Below the pieces are notes generated by a model. That model did not search any database. It was not told where the DNA came from and worked only from the letters and a program-made list of their open reading frames with translations. From the NCBI GenBank assembly GCA_009746045.1, contig RPFO01001855.1, positions 1 to 38,515 on the forward strand: 38,515 bases of DNA, given 5' to 3'. Below are positions 30,855 through 38,515 of this stretch, in pieces (within the stretch, counting starts at the first letter, position 1; each line of letters opens with the position of its first letter). Both the position numbers and the translations under genes were made by a program. Source of the DNA: Mesostigma viride (Eukaryota; Streptophyta; Mesostigmatophyceae; Mesostigmatales; Mesostigmataceae).

Positions 30855-30874
30855 ATGTCCTCATTTGAGGACAT
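30855..30874 (+). repeat. Left terminal palindromic repeat
   Basis: ATGTCCTCATTTGAGGACAT; 8-base arms around TT. Identical on the + strand to 33754-33773. Confidence 0.75.
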
Positions 30875-31025
30875 AGTCCTCGTTTGAGACAGGGGGGGTC
30901 AGGGACTCAGTTTTGGCGCCAAAGTTGGTCCTACGGGTCCCTGGTGGGTTTTGGCGGGAAACTGGGATAGGTACTGAGCGCGCCAAGCCCATGGGGTCGA
31001 CAGGGGTCGACCCTACCTGGAAAAT

Positions 31026-33166
31026 ATGAGGCGGAGAAAAGTACCTATTTTGGCGGGGTTGAGTAACGGGATCGTGCAATTTCGCGAGTGCACGGCCATG
31101 GCGGCCTGGGCATTAAACGATCGTGTGAGCACGTTAGCAACTCATTTCGACGACAAAAATGCACGGCCGGCAGATCGTTGGTCTAGGCAGCTGGCTGCAC
31201 GCTTGAAAGTGCCGGTGAAAAATCTTTTTATCCACGGCAGGGTGATTGGTGTGCCGGACCCCGAAAACGTAAAAGTCAGATGGGACATAGATGGGGATGA
31301 GACTGTTATCGATGCCAACTTGCCAAGCTGCTCGTGCAATATAATGGCCCGGGAGCTAGCCGAACCGCTAGCGAGGGTGTTGAACCCGAGCCCGATGAAT
31401 TGCCGGGGTCTGGAACTGACGAGGATGAAGACGAGCCCGAGTCAGAGGAGGGTGGGGTTTCGGATCCTGAGCCTGAGAATTCGCCGAGCGCGCGCGCGCG
31501 CGTTTCCGACCTCTGGGAACGTTTGTGCACGACAGGGCCGGGCGCTGAGCAGCCACCCGCTTTCGTGCCTCAGTGGAACACCACCCCCACTGTCGTGCGT
31601 GAGGATGCTCGGCCGGATCGCTACTCACCTGAAAATAAGAAGGCAACTCTCATCGGCCTGCAGGATCCCGCAGCGACCAGCGAGGCTGGATATGTCCGCT
31701 TCATGATTCCAGGCGTCGACGATTTCTGTGACGAAATGACCAAGCGTGGCAGGGAGAAAGGTTTGGGCACCGCCAGCAACCCCTGGACCGTGACGCCGCA
31801 GATTTTTCACGCGTACATCGGCGTACGTTGTCTCATGATGGCGTTTCCCGTGAACGGGACCTGGCGCACCTACTGGGAGACGTCTGGAACGGTTGTGTTC
31901 AACTTCCAGCGTTTCACGCCACGCACTCTTTTTGAGCAACTCACCTCAGTCTTTGCCTTCCCCATCAAGGCTGGCCAGGCTGGAAATTAATGACCCGTTT
32001 GCACGTGTCCGTGGGTGGTATGAATGCATGAACGAGCACCTGCAAAGCATCATCAACCCCGGCACCGTGCTGGTCTGCGACGAGTCCATGATCTCGTGGG
32101 TGGGTCGTGGCATGCCCGGCTTCATGGTGGTGGCACGCAAGCCCAAGCCAATGGGTCGTGAGCTGAAGGACATTGCCGACGGCTCCACTAAGCTGCTGTT
32201 GCATGTGGAGATGCAGGAGGGGAAGGAACGCATGAAGAACAAGGAATACAACGCGCAGTGCATGGGGAAACTCCACGGGCCTCACCATGCGGCTGACGAA
32301 GCCCTGGCACGGCTCGGGGCGCATCGTGGTGGCAGACAGCTGGTTCGGCTCAGTCAAGACGGCCGTGGCACTCAGGACTGTGGGGCTATACGGCGTGCTC
32401 AACGTGAAGACGGGCCACAGCACCTTCCCCAAGGACGCGCTGTTCGCTGGCCTGAAAAAGCGCGGAGATCACCTCGCCTACACCGCCAAAGTCCAGATGG
32501 GCGGCCCTGAACGCATCGACATCTTTGGGTGTGCCCACCAATCCAAGGAGCCACTGCTGGTGGTCGCCAGCTGCTCCACCACGCTGCCGGGCAAGCCACA
32601 GCAGAAGACATGGACTAACAACCAAATCGGCATCCAGTACACCAAGACCACCCCGCAGCCGAAGGTGACGGAACTGTACCGCAACAACATGGGCGTCATC
32701 GACCATCACAACGCAATCAGGCAGGGCGAGTGCCCGATGAGTGGGTGTTGGCACACGCACAGCTTTGCCACCCGCGAGATCAGTGAGTCGCTGGGGATGC
32801 TGATCACCAACGGCTTCTTCGCCAGCCGCGCGTTCGCTGGCTACAAGGGGAGCTACCGCGAGTTTTTGGAGAAGGCAGGGCTGGACATGGTCAACTTGAG
32901 CGTGGCCAGGGCCACTGTCGCCACGCTGCGCTCGGTAGAGGACGGGGCCACTCACAAGATGGTAGGCCTGGAAAACCAAGGCAGGTGCAGGTACTGCCAG
33001 GCACATTGCCGGCATTACTGTGGCCCCTCGCGTGGGTGCCGGCGCAAAGGGGCAGATCAACTTGTGCGCGCCCTCTACCCAGCACGACAGGCAGTGCTGG
33101 CAGAAGCATGTTGACGGCATCCCGCCACCATCCCGCAAGGCCTACAAGAAGAGGAAGTCTTCGTAA
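31026..33166 (+). pseudogene. piggyBac-type transposase, frameshifted
   Basis: Start either ATG 31026 or the in-frame ATG 31098. N-terminal part: a basic region, then NLFIHGRVIGVPDPENVKVRWD, which resembles an SH3/Tudor-like barrel. After a frame change near 31335 come an acidic linker (TDEDEDEPESEE) and the piggyBac core. Catalytic Asp positions fit the DDD family: VCDESMISWVGRG (Asp at 32079), VVADSWFGSVKTA (32335) and GVIDHHNAIRQG (32701). The cut-and-paste core is followed by a Cys/His cluster CRYCQAH...CAPSTQHDRQCWQKHV near the end, stop TAA 33164-33166. Frame changes near 31335, 31960, 32290 and 33010 make it inactive as written. GC-rich relative to the surrounding family B element. Confidence 0.88.
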
Positions 33167-33753
33167 ACTGTTTTATTGACTTTGCTGTTGTTCTTTCTCG
33201 TGCGTGCCCGCGTAGCCGCGCGTAGGGCCTCGTCTCTGCTACTTAAATAGGCAGTGGACCCACTTTGGGTCACTTAAAGTTATTTCTTAGCTTTTAACGT
33301 CTTCATGGACCCTGGGGAACCAGCATTTGTCTATTTAGATGGTATGGCATAGTGAGAGATGAAGTCTGGTTACATCTGCTATTTGGTATGCACCAGGGTG
33401 GTCCCTGGCTGCCCGCTGGCAGTTACATTTTGTGCCCCCCCTGGCAGGCTGCAGGGTCTAGGACAGCAAGGGTGTAACGTAGACATGTTGTGGGCACCCT
33501 GGGTGCATTTTCAGGACCAGCCATGACCTGGCCAGGGCTACTTTCTTGGCATATTGTTGACTTGAGTGCTTTTTGGTCACTCGCGTAGCGACCCCCCTGT
33601 ATTCATAAATCGTAAACAATTATACAATGAGCATATTTCATGGATGTTAAGCATTGTAACTCTTGAACATATCATAAATGAACATGGTTCCACACCGTAC
33701 CCATGGATGTGTTGATTTGTGTGAGTTATTACAAATGGTATCATGGCTGAAAA
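33167..33753 (+). other. 3' non-coding part of the piggyBac-type element
   Basis: No coherent open frame, RNA gene or repeat is seen between the transposase stop and the right terminal repeat. Confidence 0.5.
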
Positions 33754-33773
33754 ATGTCCTCATTTGAGGACAT
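33754..33773 (-). repeat. Right terminal palindromic repeat
   Basis: ATGTCCTCATTTGAGGACAT, same as the left end. Confidence 0.75.
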
Positions 33774-33775
33774 TT

Positions 33776-35375
33776 TCTTGGTGATTAGACACTCCACCTT
33801 AGACCTCTTGACAGACAAGTGGTAGTGCTGGATGACCTTCAGGACCTCCTCCACGTTCTCCAGATGCTCCTTGAACGTCTTTGAGTGCACCAGGATATCG
33901 TCCATGTAGGCCACCACGCAGGTCCTGAACACGGGTCTTGCAGGGTCACACAGGTGGGCAATGTCTTTGAACCTGGGATTCCTGAGATCAGGGGAGATCT
34001 GAGGCAGAGAGTTCCCTGTCAGATGGCCAAAGATAGCATTCACAAACATCTGCATAGTAGCTGGGCTGTTGGAGGCCCCCATGGGCATCACAGTCCACTG
34101 GAACTGACCCCAGGGTGTGGAGAATGCAGTTTTTGGAATGTCCTCAGTAGCTATCCTGATCTGCCAGAACGCGTGTCTAAGGTCGAACTTGGTGAAGTAA
34201 GATGATCCAGCTGTCCTCTCTAGCAGCTCATCAATCCGTGGCAAGGGGTACTTGGACTTCACGGTGACCTTGTTCAGGCCTCTCAGATCAATGCACAACC
34301 GCCATCCACCATCATGCTTGGGGACAAGCAAACACCCAGAGCTGAAAGGACTATTGGCAGGAAGAATGAGTCCAGCTTCCAACAGGCCTGTCAAGATCAC
34401 CTTCAGCTCTGCCATCTCAGCTGGCCCCATCCTGTACATGGGAACAAAGGGAGGCCTGGCCGCCATCCACAAGCTTGATGACATGAGTGATTGGCCCTTC
34501 AGGAGGGTACTGTGGCATTTTGTCCTCAAAAATGGCAGCAAACCTGTCCAAAAGGGCATCATGCAGCTTCTGCTCCTCCTCTGTGACAGCTGGTACTGGG
34601 TTCACAGCATTCACCGTGTGGCCACGAGTCTCATCAGAGGGTGAGTTAGGAACCAACTGTAAGAGAAAGACGTGTTCCACTGGGTAAGTAGCCAGGTAAG
34701 ACAAGGTGTGATTGGCAGACCATACGTGCTTAAGTAATGCAGCACGTTTCTCCTCCAGTGAAGGCACCTTGACGTCCTCCTTGGCACCTGCAACCCCTCT
34801 CCCATCATTGACAGCCTCATTAGTAGAACAGCACTCTGTGACTGGTCTTTCTCCCCCCTTAATCACTGTGGTGGCGTCCCACACTGACCCATCCTGAAAC
34901 TGCACCACCTTTTCAGACCACAAGATGGCAGGATTAGCAGACTCCAACCATGGCATCCCCAGAATCACATCAGCAGCAGTGAGTGGAATGACATCTGCTG
35001 TGACAGACAAGGTTTGACGTGAGCACACTTGAAAAAGCAGTTGCACGTAGCCAGGTGAGTTACTCTGCCTACCATCAGAATATTGGACCTTAACAGGCAC
35101 AGGGTGGGGGAGCACTGGTAGATGTAGCTCCTGCACCAAGGAAGTGGAAATGTAGTTACTTCCTGCACCTGAGTCAATCATGAAGAGACATAAAGGCTGA
35201 GCCAAAGGGACTGGCACGTTCAACAGCCTAGCCTGGAACTTCAAGAGTTGACTGGGAATAGGAGGGCCCAATGGGGTGGTGGAATCAGAGGCAGACAAGT
35301 TGTTCACAGGACGGACATGCACAGCAGGCAAACCAGTTAACTCCACCGCTGGACGTAGTCCTGGGGGCTCCACTA
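33776..35375 (-). pseudogene. Family B Pol: protease and RT palm/fingers
   Basis: The pol frame follows gag by -1 frameshift; the first codons after the slip are KKLVEPPGLRP. Protease with IDSGAGSNY near residue 66-74 and ILGMPWL. RT with VPMYRMGP, LLEAGLILPANSPFSSGCLLVPKHDG, CIDLRGLNKVTVKSKYPLPRIDELL, FDLRHAFWQIRI, PMGASNSPATMQ and YMDD at 33897-33908. A frameshift near 34430-34450 separates protease from RT. As in family A, about 30 additional residues (GNSLPQISPDLRNPRF...) precede YMDD. The gene is cut at about 33776 by the piggyBac-type element and resumes at 30854. Confidence 0.9.
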
Positions 35376-36701
35376 GTTTTTTGGCAGCTCAGGAGGATGA
35401 TCTGAAGACGAGCTCCCCACTGAAGGCTGCACCTGCTGATCCTCTATGCCGTCTGCCTCTCCTTCTCCCTCCTCCTCCTCTGCTAGGAGGTGCCACAGGG
35501 CGTTGACCATCCGACGCCTGTCTTGCCTGTTGAATCCCTTGGGCTGGAATGGTCCCTTGCCCGAAGCCTGGAAGTTGGGTCTAAACCCAGGCTGTGCCCT
35601 GTGGTCGCTCTGGCTCACCCCAGGAGGGAAGATGGGTGGTCTGGTGAATGGAAGAACCCCCTGAGGACCCTTGGTGTCGCTTGGGAACTGGTCTCGCTTG
35701 GGGCAATCCCGTGCAAAGTGTCCCAGCTGGCCACACGTGAAACAGGCTCCTTTGGACTGCTCCATGGCACTGAGCTCCTCCATCACAGCGTTCAGCTGGT
35801 TCAGGGGCTTCTTAACAGCAGGCGCCTGGTTGCCTGCAGCAGGCTCCCACTTGAGGGAAAAGTCAGGGACACGGCACAGCGTGAGGGCATAAGACAGCAC
35901 AGTATCCCACTTCCACTCGACATAGTCGAAAGGGGAGAAATGCTTGTCAATATCCACCCTGACTTGAGGGGAGAGCCCATGCAGAAACCTGTGAAGAGCT
36001 TCAGAATCAGAGCACTGGGGGATTTTGGCCCTCAGGTTGGTAAACGTCTCTACGTATTGTGGTAGTGTCAGGCCAGACTGAGTACAGTTGGCCAACGCGT
36101 CCCGGTCCAGACGGAGCTGGTCCTGGGGAAGGAGAAAACGTCGAAATGAAAGCATGAGAGATGGCAAATCCTTGCAAGTATTACCTGCCGAGGATCGTAA
36201 AAACTCATCAAACCTGTCGGCTGCACTGTCGCTCATTCGCTGTCGAACCATCTTCTTCTGGATGTCCAGGGAAAGTCGTTCTTCCGCTCGTTTGCCGTAG
36301 TTAGCAAAGTGGATAGCGAACACATCCTGGAATCGAGTAGAGAAATGATCGAAACTGCGGTGGGTTAGATTGGTGAGCGACAGCTTGTCTACGGATTCGA
36401 TTTTTGGAAATGGCGGGGCGGAACCTTGATGCGGTGGTATAGTGACGGTCACGGGGACGTCGCTGGCGGGGGTGGTGAAGGTGACCGAGGTCGTCTGCGC
36501 TGGATCCTGCCTATCGCTATCCTGCGTCTCATTCCTCGTAGTAACTGCGGTACTATTAGGTAAAACCCTTCCGTCACCCAACCGAGGAGCCTCTCTCCCC
36601 AATCCAGCAACCATGTCACGCATGGCCGCCTCCTCCTCCTCAATTCTCTGACGAAGTCTTCCCACATCCTGTTCCACCTCCTCCACCATCTTTCTATACA
36701 T
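35373..36701 (-). CDS. Family B Gag
   Basis: 442 codons from the Met at 36701. N-terminal coiled coil (MVEEVEQDVGRLRQRIEEEEAAM); a capsid-like region (SFDHFSTRFQDVFAIHFANY, RFDEFLRSSAGN, LPQYVETFTNLRAKIPQCSD, RFLHGLSPQVRVDI); a CCHC knuckle CFTCGQLGHFARDC near residue 315; an acidic C-terminus ending PELPKN, stop TAG 35373-35375. The same frame is open upstream of 36701 to a TAA at about 36790, and beyond it continues to an ATG at 37121. The original protein may therefore have begun there, with the TAA an inactivating change. Confidence 0.9.
   Translation of the reverse strand: MYRKMVEEVEQDVGRLRQRIEEEEAAMRDMVAGLGREAPRLGDGRVLPNSTAVTTRNETQDSDRQDPAQTTSVTFTTPASDVPVTVTIPPHQGSAPPFPKIESVDKLSLTNLTHRSFDHFSTRFQDVFAIHFANYGKRAEERLSLDIQKKMVRQRMSDSAADRFDEFLRSSAGNTCKDLPSLMLSFRRFLLPQDQLRLDRDALANCTQSGLTLPQYVETFTNLRAKIPQCSDSEALHRFLHGLSPQVRVDIDKHFSPFDYVEWKWDTVLSYALTLCRVPDFSLKWEPAAGNQAPAVKKPLNQLNAVMEELSAMEQSKGACFTCGQLGHFARDCPKRDQFPSDTKGPQGVLPFTRPPIFPPGVSQSDHRAQPGFRPNFQASGKGPFQPKGFNRQDRRRMVNALWHLLAEEEEGEGEADGIEDQQVQPSVGSSSSDHPPELPKN
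35376..35382 (-). promoter_or_regulatory. -1 ribosomal frameshift site, family B gag-pol
   Basis: Minus strand reads CCA AAA AAC TAG in gag phase: the canonical slippery heptamer A AAA AAC, immediately followed by the gag stop. A -1 slip gives AAA CTA GTG GAG and enters the protease frame without a stop. This is the standard X XXY YYZ arrangement of retroviral gag-pro. A downstream stimulatory stem or pseudoknot was not resolved by eye. Confidence 0.75.
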
Positions 36702-36791
36702 CGCTGCGTGTTGTTCATCGTGTAATAATCTGATTTTAGCTGCTGAGAGGCGATCCGCTGCAAGTCTGGTCCCGTCTCTTCCAGGCGTGGT

Positions 36792-37121
36792 TTAGCGGGA
36801 AAAGAAATGAAGAAGATGCACTCCGCACAGGACTGTTCGCGCGCTTGGAATCCTGGGCGACAGTGACGCTCCTCGACCCACGCCTGTCAGCGATGGCTCG
36901 CCTGGTTGGAGACCAGATGCAATGACGGAAAACTTGGGCCCTATGGACAACGAGGGCCGCCTCACTTCAGACATAGAAGTACGGTTGAAATCAAGTTGAC
37001 GCCGTGGAGTACGAGTAGTTGTCTCAGCACCTTCCCTAGCAATGGGTTCCAGAGATGATGACGGATCTCCCAAACCTTGATTAGTAGGGGGTAAAGGTGA
37101 TTGTGTCTTCGAACTACTCAT
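36792..37121 (-). pseudogene. Family B Gag N-terminal extension
   Basis: 109 codons (MSSSKTQSPLPP...), Ser/Pro/Thr-rich and disordered-looking, ending in TAA (CGC TAA). It is in the same frame as the 36701 Gag (420 bases apart), and that frame is open between the stop and 36701. It is either the original Gag N-terminus with a nonsense change or a separate short leader ORF. Confidence 0.5.
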
Positions 37122-37349
37122 ACTTCCACATGGAGTCGCGATCGTCTGCCTAGTAGAGACAACGGTTACGGCTGACTTCTAGTGTTACAGAGCAAGACAG
37201 TCACATCAGGATGTGTCTCAGTCTGTAACACCGTAAGTTTTCCGCAACTCTATGAATCTTCTCGGATGACAGACATCTGATCAACGTTGTACTACCCGGA
37301 AGGTTGCGACTTCAAGAGAAACACCAAAGTAGAGATCCTCCGATACCAA
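37122..37349 (-). other. Family B leader
   Basis: Leader between the 5' LTR and the first Met of the gag frame; no coding feature. Confidence 0.5.
37331..37348 (-). promoter_or_regulatory. Family B primer-binding site
   Basis: TGGTATCGGAGGATC on the minus strand, one base after the LTR. It resembles the initiator-Met tRNA site TGGTATCAGAGC common in plant retroelements, with two differences. Confidence 0.6.
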
Positions 37350-38103
37350 TGTAACGACTAAAAATGATCATCAACATCATCCACAGTCCAATATGAAAGA
37401 TCTTTTACCTGGGTTGCTTTCCTGAGTCGCAGAACTTCAAGTATCCGAGCAACGTTGAGATGGAAATTCCACAGCACGTGATTTAGGGAATCACAACCCC
37501 TTGTAGACACAAAGACAAGCTCGTGTATAGACGACCTCTGTGGAACTGAAGGACGTCTATAGCCAAGGGGCTCTTATGGATGGACAACAAAGCCAAGCTT
37601 TATTATACCATGGTGAATCAAAACCAACGTAGCAACAATGGCGACCCCACGTCCTTGATATCGACGTGCTTGTCGACTTGCTCCAACCTTAGCCTGAAGA
37701 GAACCAATCAGAACCATGGAATCCTATACAAGATCTTCGTATCCATCCTAGTCACACAAAACAGAACAACACCACACACAGCCTGGCAGAATCTTTCCAT
37801 GAGATCCTAAATCTGTCGTGAGCACTGAAGTCCCAAAGGAGCATTTAAGACTCAATAGTACCAACTAACAAACTACAACCCCACGTGGATCAGGCCACGA
37901 CCAATGAGGGCTCCTATCAGTAGTATCAGCCAACAAACTACAACCCTACGTGGATCAGGCCACGACCAATGAGGGTTCCTATCAGTTGGCTGACAAAGTA
38001 TCAGCTCCAAGTACCGTCGTCTTAGAAACCTCATAACTTTCTCAATACTGATCCAAAAGTCCTCGAATAAAAGCCAAACATTCACAAAACAAAGGATGTA
38101 ACA
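37350..38103 (-). repeat. Family B 5' LTR
   Basis: On the minus strand it runs from TGTTACATCC to TAGTCGTTACA (754 bp), TG...CA ended. It is followed by the primer-binding site and then gag. An AATAAA-like signal lies in GGTATAATAAAGC at about 37593-37606 (minus). The partner 3' LTR is not in the window, so the left-hand boundary rests on motif only. Confidence 0.65.
37867..37992. repeat. 65-bp tandem repeat in family B U3
   Basis: Two copies of AACAAACTACAACCCCACGT and onward, period 65, in the U3 part of the LTR. U3 tandem repeats are often enhancers; that role is inferred. Confidence 0.7.
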
Positions 38104-38515
38104 ACAAAGTCATTTTTGCTTGTTACCAGCTAGGAATATGCTAGGATGTTTCTACAAGCTTCTGTGATGATGTCATTGCTGATGTCATCCTTCCTAGCCT
38201 AAAAGGTATAAAAGGAAACTGCCCCCTAAGGGCAGGTACCTCCATTTAACCTCTATTCAACCTCCATTTAACCTCTATTGTACCTCCATTCAAACTCTTT
38301 TCCTAACCTCTAAGCCTATGAAATAAAACTCTTTTTCTGGTCTCTCTTCCATTGTCTTCAAGCTCAGTCTTTCATCACCTGCAAGGTGAAAGGGTAGCAA
38401 GGCCAAGCACAAGGCATTGTGTAAAACCCATTAGTTTCCTCTACCTTTTCCAACATATACGAAGTATCGATGTTGTTACTGTGAATCTTGCGCGCGGCCA
38501 GAAGTTGCTGAATAG
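38104..38515 (+). other. LTR-like or promoter-like flank with TATA box and poly(A) signal
   Basis: A TATAAAAGG box at 38207-38215, CCTCCATTTAACCTCTATT tandem repeats (38239-38300) and AATAAA at about 38322 lie within 120 bases on the + strand. That spacing is typical of a retrotransposon LTR and not of a gene. No open frame is present. It may be an older + strand element into which family B inserted; ends not defined. Confidence 0.4.

Larger units (their letters stand above)
30853..33775 (+). mobile_element. piggyBac-type DNA transposon inserted in family B pol
   Basis: A 2.9-kb insert separates family B RT (...VECLITK) from its continuation (VFGQEWG...). Both ends carry the same 20-bp sequence ATGTCCTCATTTGAGGACAT (30855-30874 and 33754-33773), which is itself nearly palindromic. 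A diverged second copy follows at the left end (TAGTCCTCGTTTGAGACA). Inside is a + strand transposase gene of piggyBac type. The expected TTAA flanks are not seen, so the exact ends and target rule are unresolved. Confidence 0.75.

Noticed and set aside
32386-33138. 250-codon minus-strand frame over the transposase
   Set aside because: It is antisense to the clear DDD core and to the Cys/His tail, with no recognisable motif of its own.
30853-33775. The piggyBac-type copy as the source of the TTAA element at 9114-10800
   Set aside because: Terminal sequences differ completely (ATGTCCTCA... versus CCCCTAAATGG...).
1-38515. tRNA, rRNA or host protein-coding genes
   Set aside because: No cloverleaf, rRNA segment or long frame outside transposon proteins could be recognised on either strand by eye.

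Overview
This is a eukaryotic, transposon-packed window; no host gene, rRNA, tRNA or CRISPR array can be supported. The evidence is the gag/pol structure of two Ty3/gypsy retrotransposon families, a piggyBac-type transposase and a CACTA-like DNA element, with long non-coding flanks, low-complexity coding runs and no bacterial gene organisation. The species cannot be named from sequence alone; a repeat-rich alga or early plant lineage is my guess. Layout, from the outside in: positions 1-411 hold a broken + strand coding remnant. Positions 426-5085 form a non-autonomous element with 14-bp CACTA termini and dense subterminal TCTCAGGA/TCCTGAGA repeats. Family B, a minus-strand gypsy element, is scattered: 5' LTR 37350-38103, gag 35373-37121, PR-RT 33785-35373, RT/RNase H 29973-30854, integrase 28687-29959, and an integrase tail at 5086-5388. 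Family B pol is split by a piggyBac-type element (about 30853-33775) and by a complete family A element. Family A is a minus-strand chromovirus-like gypsy family present twice. The outer copy A1 spans 5389-28686. The inner copy A2 spans 12137-22941 and sits inside A1 pol with a perfect 5-bp duplication (AGAGA). A1 integrase is also split by a 1,687-bp TTAA-flanked element (9114-10800). At least five insertion events are therefore stacked. Family A gene order (minus strand, 5' to 3') is: LTR, primer-binding site, ORF1 (130 aa with an RNase H1/caulimovirus P6-type hybrid-binding domain), gag (CCHC knuckle), pol (protease, RT, RNase H, DD35E integrase, chromodomain), then a GC-rich ORF3 of about 760 codons with no recognised homology, a polypurine tract and the LTR. 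ORF1 and ORF3 are extra to the usual gypsy gag-pol plan and are conserved in both copies. They are the best candidates for undescribed biology here. Gag and Pol would build the particle and cDNA, integrase plus chromodomain would insert it, and ORF1 plausibly binds RNA/DNA hybrid or dsRNA. ORF3 has an unknown role from the env position. Nearly every long gene carries small indels, many in homopolymers, while paired LTRs are more than 99% alike by eye. Either decay is indel-biased or residual sequencing errors are present, so 'pseudogene' labels mean 'frame broken as written'.
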